The notes under the pieces are model-generated. The model worked only from the letters and a program-made list of their open reading frames with translations. It searched no databases and was not told where the DNA came from. Below are positions 1 to 9,342 of a DNA stretch of 33,961 nt, piece after piece. Each line of letters opens with the position of its first letter. Position 1 is the first letter of the stretch. This stretch comes from Shimia marina (GTDB lineage: Bacteria; Pseudomonadota; Alphaproteobacteria; Rhodobacterales; Rhodobacteraceae): assembly GCF_001458175.1 (NCBI RefSeq), contig NZ_CYPW01000029.1:1-33961 (forward strand), written 5' to 3'. Both the position numbers and the translations under genes were made by a program.

Positions 1-27
1 CTGTTCGTCCGAAAATCTGCGTTTCAT
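1..27 (-). CDS. IS3-type transposase OrfA, first 9 codons
   Basis: Nine codons (MKRRFSDEQ) starting at base 27 and running off the window. The basic start followed by F-S-D-E-Q matches the opening of IS3-family OrfA helix-turn-helix proteins (usually MKRRRF-[ST]-[DE]-EQ). Only the start is visible, so the identification depends on this short match and on the terminal repeat around it. Confidence 0.5.
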
Positions 28-91
28 TGTCCATCCTTTGCTTGGACGGATTACTAACATCTCAATGGCCCGATTTCAGGGGGCTGGGTCA
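1..91 (-). mobile_element. IS3-family element, left end (partial)
   Basis: These 91 bases are the exact reverse complement of the last 91 bases of the window. Read on the minus strand they begin TGACCCAGCCCCC, the TG-type terminus usual for IS3-family elements, and after 64 bases they reach an ATG opening a frame MKRRFSDEQ. That is the typical beginning of IS3-family (IS407-like) OrfA transposase proteins. The element therefore inserts next to base 92 and reads out of the window. The rest of the element is missing. The family call comes from the OrfA start and the TG terminus only. A different element with a similar transposase is possible. Confidence 0.7.
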
Positions 92-136
92 CGCCACATG
101 TGAAAAGCCGATGCGTGTGAAGAGCATTCCATAAGT

Positions 137-169
137 AAAACGCGCGCCTGTCAGAGTGGCGCGCGTTTT
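137..169 (-). terminator. Terminator of the RND efflux operon
   Basis: A perfect 12-bp stem (AAAACGCGCGCC at 137-148 with GGCGCGCGTTTT at 158-169) around a 9-base loop. Read on the minus strand the stem ends in TTTT and continues ACTTATGG. It lies just downstream of the permease stop codon. Confidence 0.8.
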
Positions 170-180
170 GATATCAGGGC

Positions 181-3100
181 TTATTCGGCTGCTTTGATAC
201 CACCGGATGTTGGTGAGTCATTTGCCGGCTTTTTCCCGTCGCCGCGGGGGGCCTCTACCTCTGGGGCCAAGGCTTCAGGATCTACCGGTGTCGACATGTC
301 TGATTTTGTCGGTGCCGGGGCGTCGGCGATCAAGGCGTCCGGCAGGTCCTCATTCCACATCAGAACAGGATGTTTCACATCCCGTGCGGCTCGGCGCAGC
401 GCCCAGTCTTGCCCCGCGCGGGAGGCCCGCCCCATGGACAGACGTGCCAGCAGCTGCATGAGCCAGCCAAAATAGGTGGTGGCCCAGACCCGCAGCGCAA
501 GCATGGAGGGAGTGAACACCAGTGTCAGAACAGTCGCAATGCCCAGCCCGAAGACCACAGCCGTCGCCAGCTGCTTCCACCAAAGCGAGGTCGGGCTATT
601 GATCGAATAGCCGCCCTCAATAAAGTCGAGGCTCAGCCCGAACATCATCGGCGTCAGGCCCGCCATGGTGGTGATGGTGGTCAGAAGCACCGGGCGGATG
701 CGGCTTTGTGCCGTGCGCACGATGGCATCAATGCGCGGCATATATTGGCTGTACTCCTGATAGGTGTCGATCAGAACAATGTTGTTGTTCACCACAATCC
801 CGGCCAGAGCGACAATTCCCGTGCCGGTCATGATGATCGAGAAGGTCTGATCCATGACCAGCATGCCAACCAAGACACCAGCGGTCGACAAAATCACCGC
901 CAGCAGAACCAGCACAGAGTTGTAGAAACTGTTGAATTGCGCGAGCAGGATCACGAACATCAAGCCCAGAGCCGCAGAAAACGCGTTGGTCAAAAAGGCA
1001 GCAGATTCTGCCTGCTCTTCCTGATCGCCTGTCCATTCCCAGCTCACGGAGCGGTCAAATGTCGTTGTATTGAGCCAGTTGGTCAGTGTCTCAATGCGTT
1101 CTGTGGGGGTCACAGGCACACGGCGCGCACCGTCATCCAGCGCGCTCTGAACATCCGCAACATTGGTCGCTTCCACCAACGTGTGGATGTGAAAGCGATC
1201 CCCATTGGCGGCGGTGATGATATCGCCGGTGGCGGAGACATCTGGGCCAATGCTCTTGACGAAAGCGTGGGTGACCACATCGTCGTCCTGACCAGACACC
1301 AGCTTTATCAAACCCGGCTCAATATCTGCCTTCACATCATAGTAGCGTTCCTGATCAATCCGGGCGATGGAAGCGCGTTTGGGAACCGGTGAGCGGGTCA
1401 CAAAGTTTGACAGGGGCACCAAGCCATCTGCGGTGCGGACCTTGAGCGTGTCCAAGGTGGAGAGCACGCGATCCTGATCGGGGAGGCGGAGGCGGATTTC
1501 GATTTCCTCGTCGCTGCTGTCCACCCGCATTGTATCAAGCAGGATGCCACGGGTCACAAGCTGCACCATCGCGCCCACCGTGGCCACATCTGCGCCGTAG
1601 CGCCCCGCTTTTTCGACGTCTACGTCGATTTGCCAGTCGATGCCGGGCAGGGGGAGCGTGTCTTCCACCAAGGTCAGACCCGGAGTGTTTTCAAAAGCTT
1701 CACGCGCTTGTGCCGTGGCCGCATTGAGGGCGTCCCAACCATCACCACGCAGTCGCAGGTGGATGGGCTTGCCTGAGCCCGGGCCTTGCTCAAGCGCTTT
1801 GGTTTCGACAAAGAACCCCGGCAGTTTGGCCAACTCAGCATTGAGTTCATCAAGCACCGTGTTTCCGGCGAAGTCCGGCGCGCTCACCTCCCGTTCCAGA
1901 AGGTCAAAGAACCATTTTTCCCGCACGGTTGGCCGGTCTTCCCATGGGATGATTTCAAACTGCACCTGACCAATGGTGTCTTGCGGAGACTCGCTATTGC
2001 TTGGTCCGCCAGTCGATAGCCCACCTTCGCCAGCAAATGAGAAGACATTGATCACCGCAGGGTGATCCATGATGATGTTTTCGGCGGCCCGCACCATGGC
2101 GTCTTTTTCCGCCAATGACAGGTTGCCACGGGCCCGCACCAATGCGGTGGCCTGTTCCGGTTCGGTATCGACGAAGAATTCAACACCGTTGTTGTTTTGC
2201 CCGTAGTAGAACGACACCCAAAGAACCACACCTATAACACTTACAAAGGCTACGATTGGCATGATTGGATTACCCACAATCAGTCGAATGACTAGCCCAA
2301 AGCCGTTTAGTCTGAAGCCGGACTCGACACTCTTTCGTGGAAATCTAATTTCTGCGGCGCTCAGCATGATCGAAGCTGTAAAAGCGGATAGTATGAAGAT
2401 CATCGCGCCCACAAGGAGTGGAATGTCCTCTCCAATCTTATCCCCTAACAACCAAATGTTCATGCCGAATCCATCTGGTAGCAGATAAGTAGGGTGCAGC
2501 ATCTGCATGACCCCGGAGAACATGCCAAACAGGGCAGGTGGCACCAACAGCGCACGCACCACCCAAGGTAGCCGCGCGCGCAGCACTTCAGATGCTCGTC
2601 CAAAAAAGCGGCTCATACGCCCGGAGATCCCGCCCACCACGGGCAAGTAGATCAGGGCAACCAGCAAGGACGCAGACAGCACAAAGATCATCGTCACTGG
2701 CAGCATGCCCATGAACTCGCCGGGTATGCCTGGCCAGAAGAGCATCGGTAGGAAGGCACAGAGTGTGGTGGCCGTGGAGGAGACAATCGGCCAGAACATC
2801 CGCTGCGCCGCTTCCACATAGGCGTGCATCGGACCTGTGCCTTCTTTGATGCGTTTGTCGGCGTATTCAACCACCACAATGGCCCCATCCACCAGCATGC
2901 CCACGGCCAGAATGAGACCAAACATCACCATGTTGGAAATGGTGACACCCATCAGTGCGAGGAAGGCAAAACAAAGGAGGAAGGAGGCAGGAATGGCGAA
3001 GCCAACCAGCATTGCGGCCCGGCTGCCCAGGGAGGCGAGGATGACGATCATCACGAGTGCAATGGCCGTCAGCACCGAGCCCTCAAGCTGGCGCACCATG

Positions 3101-4092
3101 GAGCCAACAACGCGACTCTGATCATTTGATGTGCCGACCTGCACCGCGGCTTTGAGCTCTTCAGGCCAGCTTTCCTGCGCGTTGGCGAGCGTGGCCTTAA
3201 TCTCTTTGACGGTGTCGATGATGTTATAGCCCTTGCCCTTCACCACCTGTAGGGCAACCGTATTTTCGCCGTCAAACCGCGCCGTGCCTGTTCTGTCTTC
3301 GAAGGTGAAATTGATGTCTGCGAGATCTCCCAATGTGACGATGCGGTCACCGTTGGTTTTCACCGGCAAGGCGTAGATGTCACTGACCTCATCAAAAGAG
3401 GAGGGGATTTTGACAGAGAAAGTCCCCTGATCACTGTCGACCTCACCGGCGGCGATGAGCTGATTGTTGTTTTGTACAACGCCAATGATTTCGGGGGCCG
3501 TGACATTGTAGGACTCCAGACGCAGCGGATCGATCACCACCTCGACCATCTCGTCGCGGTTGCCAGCGATTGCGGCCTCTAAAACCGCATCAATGGCTTC
3601 AAATTCGTCTTGGAGATCTTTGGCCAGACGCGCCATTGTCCGCTCGGGCACGTCCCCTGTCAGGTTCACAATGACAATCGGGAATTCCGAAAAGTTGATT
3701 TCCGTGATGGTGTATTGATCTGCACCCTCTGGGAAATCAGCCTGCGCAGAGTTCATCGCATCGCGCACATCTGCGATTGTGGCGCTCTTGTCCCAGCCAA
3801 AATCAAACTCAAGCAACAGGGAAGCATGGTTTTCTGACGCGATGCCCGTCATCTTGTCGAGGCCATCCAGATCAACAGCCTCCGTTTCCATGGGCTTGAC
3901 CAACAAGCTTTCCGCATCTTCTGCGGAAATGCCGGGGAAGCTCACCGAAACATAGAGAATTGGGATGTCGATGTCAGGTTCACCCTCTTTGGGCAGTCCT
4001 GCGTAAGAAAAGGCGCCCACCACAAGAGAGATTGCGATGAACGCCAGAATCATACGGGCACGCTCTGCGGCCCATGTGATGGCTCCGGTCAT
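181..4092 (-). CDS. RND-family efflux transporter permease
   Basis: Inner-membrane proton-driven pump of the AcrB/MexB type. Its partner is the adaptor encoded just upstream, with which it overlaps by 4 bases (ATGA). No outer-membrane TolC-like gene is present. At 1303 residues it is longer than the usual 1030-1050. The N-terminal helix (about 12-31), two large periplasmic porter regions and two blocks of membrane helices are recognisable. The extra length comes from a hydrophobic insertion at about residues 520-625 and a disordered Pro/Asp/Glu tail after about 1240. In helix 4 the usual acidic pair reads V-D-G (about residue 402) instead of V-D-D. In helix 10 the AcrB lysine position lies in VVNNNIVLID (about residue 1100), with Asn instead of Lys. 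The proton relay therefore differs from AcrB. The substrate cannot be told. Confidence 0.9.
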   Translation of the reverse strand: MTGAITWAAERARMILAFIAISLVVGAFSYAGLPKEGEPDIDIPILYVSVSFPGISAEDAESLLVKPMETEAVDLDGLDKMTGIASENHASLLLEFDFGWDKSATIADVRDAMNSAQADFPEGADQYTITEINFSEFPIVIVNLTGDVPERTMARLAKDLQDEFEAIDAVLEAAIAGNRDEMVEVVIDPLRLESYNVTAPEIIGVVQNNNQLIAAGEVDSDQGTFSVKIPSSFDEVSDIYALPVKTNGDRIVTLGDLADINFTFEDRTGTARFDGENTVALQVVKGKGYNIIDTVKEIKATLANAQESWPEELKAAVQVGTSNDQSRVVGSMVRQLEGSVLTAIALVMIVILASLGSRAAMLVGFAIPASFLLCFAFLALMGVTISNMVMFGLILAVGMLVDGAIVVVEYADKRIKEGTGPMHAYVEAAQRMFWPIVSSTATTLCAFLPMLFWPGIPGEFMGMLPVTMIFVLSASLLVALIYLPVVGGISGRMSRFFGRASEVLRARLPWVVRALLVPPALFGMFSGVMQMLHPTYLLPDGFGMNIWLLGDKIGEDIPLLVGAMIFILSAFTASIMLSAAEIRFPRKSVESGFRLNGFGLVIRLIVGNPIMPIVAFVSVIGVVLWVSFYYGQNNNGVEFFVDTEPEQATALVRARGNLSLAEKDAMVRAAENIIMDHPAVINVFSFAGEGGLSTGGPSNSESPQDTIGQVQFEIIPWEDRPTVREKWFFDLLEREVSAPDFAGNTVLDELNAELAKLPGFFVETKALEQGPGSGKPIHLRLRGDGWDALNAATAQAREAFENTPGLTLVEDTLPLPGIDWQIDVDVEKAGRYGADVATVGAMVQLVTRGILLDTMRVDSSDEEIEIRLRLPDQDRVLSTLDTLKVRTADGLVPLSNFVTRSPVPKRASIARIDQERYYDVKADIEPGLIKLVSGQDDDVVTHAFVKSIGPDVSATGDIITAANGDRFHIHTLVEATNVADVQSALDDGARRVPVTPTERIETLTNWLNTTTFDRSVSWEWTGDQEEQAESAAFLTNAFSAALGLMFVILLAQFNSFYNSVLVLLAVILSTAGVLVGMLVMDQTFSIIMTGTGIVALAGIVVNNNIVLIDTYQEYSQYMPRIDAIVRTAQSRIRPVLLTTITTMAGLTPMMFGLSLDFIEGGYSINSPTSLWWKQLATAVVFGLGIATVLTLVFTPSMLALRVWATTYFGWLMQLLARLSMGRASRAGQDWALRRAARDVKHPVLMWNEDLPDALIADAPAPTKSDMSTPVDPEALAPEVEAPRGDGKKPANDSPTSGGIKAAE

Positions 4093-5363
4093 GGGTTACG
4101 CTCCTGAAAACTCGGGTTCACCTTGACGCCGGCAACCACAAACTCTTGTCCGACAATAATGACATTCGCCTTGTCAGGCAGCCCGCCGACCCAGATGCCG
4201 TCTTGCCCATCGCGCAGAAGCTCAACCGGGTTGAAGGACACGGTATTGCTGTCATCCACAAGCCGAACGCCCAATGTACCTTCGTCGTTCAGTGTCAAAG
4301 ACGACTGAGGTAGGAAATGCGCCGGTGCCCCATCCGCCGAAATAAGGATCTCCGCGGTTTGCCCGTCACGAATGGCCAGATCGCTGTTGGGCACTGTGAT
4401 CTCCACGCGGAAGGTGCGGGTCTGTGGATCGGCAGAGCGGGATACAAATGTCACCTGTCCACTCACATCGTGACCTGTGGTCAGGCGGGCACCCGCCAAT
4501 GCGCCTTCTTCCACCTGCATGATTTCTATTTCAGGTACAAAACCAACAATGCGCATCGGATCGAGGCGAATGACGGTGCCACAGAGACTGCCTTGCTGCA
4601 TTAAGCTGCCGAGTTCCGCTGTTTTGCTTTCCAGAAGCCCGTCGAAAGGCGCAACAATCGAGAGTTTTTTGATTTCACGCTCCGCTGCGGCCACAAGCGC
4701 CGTTGCGGATTCAATACCGGCCTGTGTGGATTCAAACCCTGAGGTGGCTGATTGTACGGCCGCTTCCGCAGCGCGCACGGCTGCTGCTGCGCTGGCGACG
4801 CGGGTTGAGGAGGCAAAGCCGCCTTCAGACAGCTTGCGCGCGGCGTTATCGTTGATACGGGCTTCTTCCAAACGGGCCTCAGCTTCGATCATGGCCGCTT
4901 CGGTGCTTGGCACGCGGGCTTGCGCTTCGCTCAGTCTTGCACGTGCTTCTGCAAGGACCGCCATACGTGTGCCAACGTCGAGCCTGCAAAGCTCTTCTCC
5001 CGCTTTTACATGAGCGCCGCGGGGCAGGGGTTCACTGACCACCAGCCCGCTTGTTTCAGCCCGCACTTCCACCTGACGATCGGCTTCGGTCTCGCCGCGC
5101 AACACCACGGTGCTGCCAATTGTGCGCGCTGTGCTTTGGATTGCCACGACACGGATCAGGTCATTCTCACCTGATGTAGGAGCCGAAGCCCCTTGTTTTG
5201 CGTCATCCTGTTCCGTTTCAGTCGCGTCTTGTGCCTCCTGAACATCCAGTTGTTCTGTCGTTGGCGCACCACGGGCAAAAGCCAACAAGCGGTCACGTTC
5301 GACCACAAACATATAAAGAAATGCCGCCACAAGTAGCGCGATGAGAAACGGAATGAGCCGCAT
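4089..5363 (-). CDS. RND efflux periplasmic adaptor (membrane fusion protein)
   Basis: Membrane-fusion protein that links the downstream permease to an outer-membrane channel. A signal anchor (MRLIPFLIALLVAAFLYMF) is followed by an acidic, Gln-rich linker, a biotinyl-lipoyl-like half (SGLVVSEPLPRGAHVKAGE), a long Ala/Glu alpha-hairpin coiled coil, the second lipoyl half (IVAPFDGLLESKTAELGSL) and beta-barrel and membrane-proximal domains. This is the AcrA/MexA order. I chose the ATG at 5363 because it places the hydrophobic anchor at the N-terminus. An in-frame ATG at 5420 would add 19 basic residues and cannot be excluded. The stop overlaps the permease start by 4 bases, so the two genes form one operon. 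No regulator is adjacent. Confidence 0.9.
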   Translation of the reverse strand: MRLIPFLIALLVAAFLYMFVVERDRLLAFARGAPTTEQLDVQEAQDATETEQDDAKQGASAPTSGENDLIRVVAIQSTARTIGSTVVLRGETEADRQVEVRAETSGLVVSEPLPRGAHVKAGEELCRLDVGTRMAVLAEARARLSEAQARVPSTEAAMIEAEARLEEARINDNAARKLSEGGFASSTRVASAAAAVRAAEAAVQSATSGFESTQAGIESATALVAAAEREIKKLSIVAPFDGLLESKTAELGSLMQQGSLCGTVIRLDPMRIVGFVPEIEIMQVEEGALAGARLTTGHDVSGQVTFVSRSADPQTRTFRVEITVPNSDLAIRDGQTAEILISADGAPAHFLPQSSLTLNDEGTLGVRLVDDSNTVSFNPVELLRDGQDGIWVGGLPDKANVIIVGQEFVVAGVKVNPSFQERNP

Positions 5364-5588
5364 CTGCTGGTCCCTGTCTTTGAGCACGCGCCTGCTTGCG
5401 CGTAAAATATTGAGAGTCATATTGGCGTTTCAAACGCTGGAGACAACCTAAACTACGCAATTTTGAACTCATCGGTTCAAAAAACACCTAAGACGCGATT
5501 TGCCTGTCCATGCTCTGGATCACGCGTACGGCACTTGGCACTTTGAAAACAAAACGATAAGACAAGGCAAATCATCAGGAGTCTCGGC

Positions 5589-6269
5589 GTGAGCAATACC
5601 GACAGTTTCATTGAAGAAGTCACCGAAGAAGTGCGCCGTGATCGTTTGTTTGGCTTGATCCGACGCTACGGTTGGATTGCTGTACTGGCCGTGGTGGCGA
5701 TTGTTGGGGCCGCTGCAGCGAATGAGGTTCGCAAGAACAATGCGCTCAAAGCGGCGCAGAATACTGGTGATGCGCTGATTTCCGCCGTTGCAACAAGCGA
5801 GGCTGCTGCGCGTGTTGAAGCTTTGTCCGACCTGAAAACGGACTCAGAAAATGCACAAGTGGTGGCAGATATGCTCCTTGCCACGCACCAAGTTGAAATT
5901 GGCGAGGGCTCGGAGGCATCAAATACGCTTCAGGGCATTGTGACCGACACATATGACATGCCTGATATTTATCGCCAGATCGCGGCTTTCAAAGCGGTGC
6001 TTGCGCAGGGGTCCGAAACACCTGCATCAGAGCGCCGACTGGCTTTGGAAACGCTGGCTGCGCCAGGCATGCCACTGTCACTTCTTGCACGTGAACAACT
6101 TGCCTTGCTGACTTTGGAAGAAGGGGATGCAGAGAGTGCTGTCGCACAATTGCAAGAGCTTCTTCAGGATGCCGGTGTAACAGCGGGCTTGCGCCAACGC
6201 GCATCTCAGTTGATTGTGGCACTTGGCGAAACGCCAACAGATGCGATCGGCACGGTTGCTGGCCAATAA
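5589..6269 (+). CDS. YfgM-like tetratricopeptide membrane protein
   Basis: Single-pass inner-membrane protein of 226 residues: a short cytoplasmic start, one transmembrane helix (about 27-46, GWIAVLAVVAIVGAAAA), then an Ala/Leu/Glu-rich helical periplasmic region resembling the TPR fold of YfgM. In E. coli YfgM is an ancillary protein of the Sec translocon/PpiD chaperone network, and its gene precedes bamB and der, exactly as here. The start is GTG, with AGGAG about 8 bases upstream. It is divergent from the RND operon across a 168-base promoter region. Function is inferred from position and architecture, because TPR sequences are poorly specific. Confidence 0.75.
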   Translation: MSNTDSFIEEVTEEVRRDRLFGLIRRYGWIAVLAVVAIVGAAAANEVRKNNALKAAQNTGDALISAVATSEAAARVEALSDLKTDSENAQVVADMLLATHQVEIGEGSEASNTLQGIVTDTYDMPDIYRQIAAFKAVLAQGSETPASERRLALETLAAPGMPLSLLAREQLALLTLEEGDAESAVAQLQELLQDAGVTAGLRQRASQLIVALGETPTDAIGTVAGQ

Positions 6270-6296
6270 GACTAACAAAGCGTGGGGAACTGTGCA

Positions 6297-7598
6297 GTGA
6301 CACGTTACACTTGGATGTTTGCAGCTGGCGCTGCCGCGCTCTTTCTGACTGCTTGCCAGGAACCTGAAGTGATCCTTGTAGGGGAACGCGAAGATCTGTT
6401 TGAGCAAGCTGAGAAGACAGAAAATCAAAGCCCTGCGCTGCGTCTCTCATCACAATCTCGCAATGCCGCCTGGACGCATCGTATCGGCACCCAAAAGTAC
6501 CGCGTCGCGAATGCCGCGTTGTCTCAGCGACCAACATTGGCCTGGTCTGCGTCCATTGGGCAGGCGGAATCGCGCAAGAACCGCATCACCGCGGACCCGG
6601 TGATGGCGGATGGTAAGATCTTTACGGTCGATGCGCTTGCGACGGTCTCTGCGACAAACACTGCGGGTGAAACACTTTGGAGCAAAGATCTTACGCCCTC
6701 TCGTGACAAGGCTGGTCAGGCCTCCACTGGCGGGCTTGCGTATGGCAATGGCACATTGTTTGTGACCACGGGCTACGGCAGTCTACGTGCGCTTGATCCG
6801 GCCAGTGGTGCCGACCTGTGGGAACAGGAATTTCAAGCCGTTGGGAGCGGCTCACCAACTGTTTATGGTGATCTGGTTTACGCAGTCTCCGGCGACGCTA
6901 CCGGCTGGGCTTTGGAAGCCAAAACCGGGCGCGTGGCGTGGCAATTGATTTCCATTCCAACAGTACAGAACATTCAGAGCCCAGCAGCGCCTGCGGTGAC
7001 GGATCGTTATGCGATTTTCCCCTATGGCTCTGGCGAAATTCAGGCGGCCTTCCGTCAAGGCGGCGTGGCGCGCTGGACAGCGAGCCTGTCTGAAACGCTT
7101 CCGGGCCGCTCCATCAATACGATCGGGGACATTTCAAGTGATCCGGTTGTGGCTGGCAATACAATCTATGTTGGCAATCATTCCGGGCGTCTTGCGGCTC
7201 TTGATATTGAAACCGGTGCACGGAAGTGGACCGCGGATTATGGTGCGCTGAGCCCCGTATTTCCCGCAGGCGGATCGCTGTTTCTTGTGTCAGAGCGCAA
7301 CGAACTGCTGCGCTTGAATGCCAGCACTGGAGAGCGGATTTGGGGGCAACAACTCCCACAGTTTGTTTCCAGCAAACCGCGCAAACAATCTGAAATGCAC
7401 GCTCACTACGGACCTGTGATGGCAGGTGGGCAGCTTGTTGTAGCTTCCTCAGATGAGTTGATCCGGTTTTATGATCCGCAATCCGGCGCTTTGACCTATA
7501 CGGTTGAATTGCCCCATGGGGCTGCCACCAATCCGATTGTGGCGGGGGGCGTTCTGTACGTTGTGAACCGCAAAGGCGAATTGTACGCTTTCCGTTGA
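6297..7598 (+). CDS. bamB: Outer-membrane assembly lipoprotein BamB
   Basis: PQQ-like beta-propeller lipoprotein, a component of the BAM complex that inserts beta-barrel proteins into the outer membrane. A signal peptide (MTRYTWMFAAGAAALFLTAC) ends in the lipobox LTAC with Cys 20. After about 60 linker residues come repeated propeller blades, each with an aromatic-rich strand and an A-L-D-x-x-T/S-G-x-x-x-W motif (for example ALDPASGADLWEQ, ALDIETGARKWT). I chose the GTG at 6297, preceded by GGGGAA at 6284-6289. The GTG at 6282 has no spaced ribosome site. It starts 27 bases after the yfgM-like stop and is followed by der, the conserved order. Confidence 0.88.
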   Translation: MTRYTWMFAAGAAALFLTACQEPEVILVGEREDLFEQAEKTENQSPALRLSSQSRNAAWTHRIGTQKYRVANAALSQRPTLAWSASIGQAESRKNRITADPVMADGKIFTVDALATVSATNTAGETLWSKDLTPSRDKAGQASTGGLAYGNGTLFVTTGYGSLRALDPASGADLWEQEFQAVGSGSPTVYGDLVYAVSGDATGWALEAKTGRVAWQLISIPTVQNIQSPAAPAVTDRYAIFPYGSGEIQAAFRQGGVARWTASLSETLPGRSINTIGDISSDPVVAGNTIYVGNHSGRLAALDIETGARKWTADYGALSPVFPAGGSLFLVSERNELLRLNASTGERIWGQQLPQFVSSKPRKQSEMHAHYGPVMAGGQLVVASSDELIRFYDPQSGALTYTVELPHGAATNPIVAGGVLYVVNRKGELYAFR

Positions 7599-7646
7599 CG
7601 CAATAATGGTATATCGGGGCGACTTCAGACGTTCCGGAGATCTGTC

Positions 7647-9137
7647 ATGAGTTTCTCGCTCGCCATTGTGGGCCGCCCAAATGTGGGCAAATCCACGCTT
7701 TTCAATCGCCTTGTTGGCAAAAAACTCGCGCTGGTGGATGATCAGCCGGGGGTGACGCGTGATTTGCGCGAAGGCGATGCCAAACTGGCCGATTTGCGCT
7801 TTACCGCGATTGATACCGCTGGTCTGGAAGACGCCACTGATGACAGTCTGGAAGGGCGCATGCGGCGTCTGACGGAACGGGCGGTGGATATGGCCGATAT
7901 CTGTCTTTTCATGATTGATGCGCGCGCTGGGGTCACGCCCACTGATATGATTTTTGCGGAAATCCTGCGAAAGCGTGCCACGCATGTGATCCTTGCGGCC
8001 AACAAAGGCGAGGGCAAGGCGGCGGATTCTGGCGTCATCGAGGCTTACTCTCTGGGGTTGGGCGAGCCGATCCGCCTATCGGCTGAGCATGGTGAAGGTC
8101 TCAATGATCTTTATGCGCAGTTGATGCCGATTGCCGATGAATTTGCCAAACGCGCCGAAGCCTTGAACGACGATGTGGAGACGGACGTTGATCTTGCCGA
8201 GCATGAGGCTGATGCCGAGCTTGATCCGGATGCGCTTCTGCCGTCTCAGCTGATTACGGAGAAAAAGCCGCTGCAAATTGCGGTGGTTGGCCGCCCGAAT
8301 GCGGGCAAATCCACATTGATCAACAAGATCATTGGCGAGGATCGCTTGCTGACGGGGCCTGAGGCCGGGATCACGCGTGATGCGATCAGCCTGCGCACCA
8401 ACTGGGGCGAAACCCCAATGCGGATTTTTGACACCGCCGGCATGCGCAAAAAGGCCAAGGTGCAGGACAAGCTTGAGAAATTGTCTGTGGGTGATGGTCT
8501 GCGCGCGGTGAAATTTGCGGAAGTGGTGGTGGTGCTGCTGGATGCGGCCATTCCCTTTGAGCAACAAGATCTGCGAATCGCGGATCTGGCAGAGCGGGAA
8601 GGCCGCGCTGTGATTGTTGCCGTGAACAAATGGGATATTGAGGACGAGAAGCAGGAGAAGCTGCGCGATCTCAAAGAAGCGTTTAACCGTCTGTTGCCTC
8701 AGCTGAGGGGTGCGCCTCTGATCACGGTTTCGGCGAAAACAGGACGCGGGCTGGAGCGGTTGCGCGACGCCATTCTGCGCGCTTATGATACCTGGAACCG
8801 CCGTGTGCCGACGGCCCAGCTCAACCGCTGGCTTGTGGAAATGCTTCAGCAGCATCCGCCGCCAGCGCCGCAGGGAAAGCGTATCAAGCTTCGCTACATG
8901 ACACAGGCAAAGACCCGCCCCCCGGGTTTTGTGGTTATGTGCAGCCATCCTGATAAGATTCCGGAGAGCTACTCTCGCTATCTTATCAATGGTTTGCGCG
9001 AGACTTTTGATATGCCCGGTACGCCCATTCGCCTGACAATGCGCGGGCAGGGGGACAAGAACCCTTACAAAGGCAAGAAGAAATCTACGCCGTCACGACT
9101 GCGCAAGCACATTAAAGGGCGCAACGCGCCGCATTGA
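7647..9137 (+). CDS. der: Ribosome-assembly GTPase Der (EngA)
   Basis: Essential double GTPase needed for 50S subunit maturation. Two complete G domains are seen: P-loops GRPNVGKST (about 9-17) and GRPNAGKST (about 215-223), each followed by DTAG (DTAGLE, DTAGMR) and N-K-x-D/G type motifs (NKWD in the second domain). A KH-like domain comes next, then a basic Lys/Arg-rich tail. 496 residues fits the family, with the long acidic linker between the G domains (about 175-205) that is common in alphaproteobacteria. The start ATG has GGAG upstream. It is followed by its own terminator. Confidence 0.97.
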   Translation: MSFSLAIVGRPNVGKSTLFNRLVGKKLALVDDQPGVTRDLREGDAKLADLRFTAIDTAGLEDATDDSLEGRMRRLTERAVDMADICLFMIDARAGVTPTDMIFAEILRKRATHVILAANKGEGKAADSGVIEAYSLGLGEPIRLSAEHGEGLNDLYAQLMPIADEFAKRAEALNDDVETDVDLAEHEADAELDPDALLPSQLITEKKPLQIAVVGRPNAGKSTLINKIIGEDRLLTGPEAGITRDAISLRTNWGETPMRIFDTAGMRKKAKVQDKLEKLSVGDGLRAVKFAEVVVVLLDAAIPFEQQDLRIADLAEREGRAVIVAVNKWDIEDEKQEKLRDLKEAFNRLLPQLRGAPLITVSAKTGRGLERLRDAILRAYDTWNRRVPTAQLNRWLVEMLQQHPPPAPQGKRIKLRYMTQAKTRPPGFVVMCSHPDKIPESYSRYLINGLRETFDMPGTPIRLTMRGQGDKNPYKGKKKSTPSRLRKHIKGRNAPH

Positions 9138-9163
9138 GTTCATAAAACGTGCCTTCTAAACAG

Positions 9164-9190
9164 ACACCCGTGCCTTCGCGCGGGTGTTTT
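9164..9190 (+). terminator. Terminator after der
   Basis: A stem of 10 bp (ACACCCGTGC with GCGCGGGTGT, one G-T pair) closes a CTTC loop and is followed directly by TTTTG. It is placed 27 bases after the der stop codon. Confidence 0.75.
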
Positions 9191-9342
9191 GCGTCCATCC
9201 GGCGCAAACGCGCACATTGAGCCGGAGTGTTTTCACGCTATAGTTCTCGCATACGATCCCGATTTTGAGGGATATTTTATTTGAGCCCAACCCAGTCATT
9301 TTGTGACCAGGCATTATTTTTGTTGAAAGAGAGGGGTTTGCG

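Noticed and set aside
370..1392. Long open frame of 340 codons on the plus strand
   Set aside because: It lies wholly inside the RND permease on the other strand and its protein has a shadow-like His/Gln/Arg-rich composition without domain marks.
8076..8948. 290-codon minus-strand frame inside der
   Set aside because: Antisense shadow of a conserved GTPase gene with no recognised domain.
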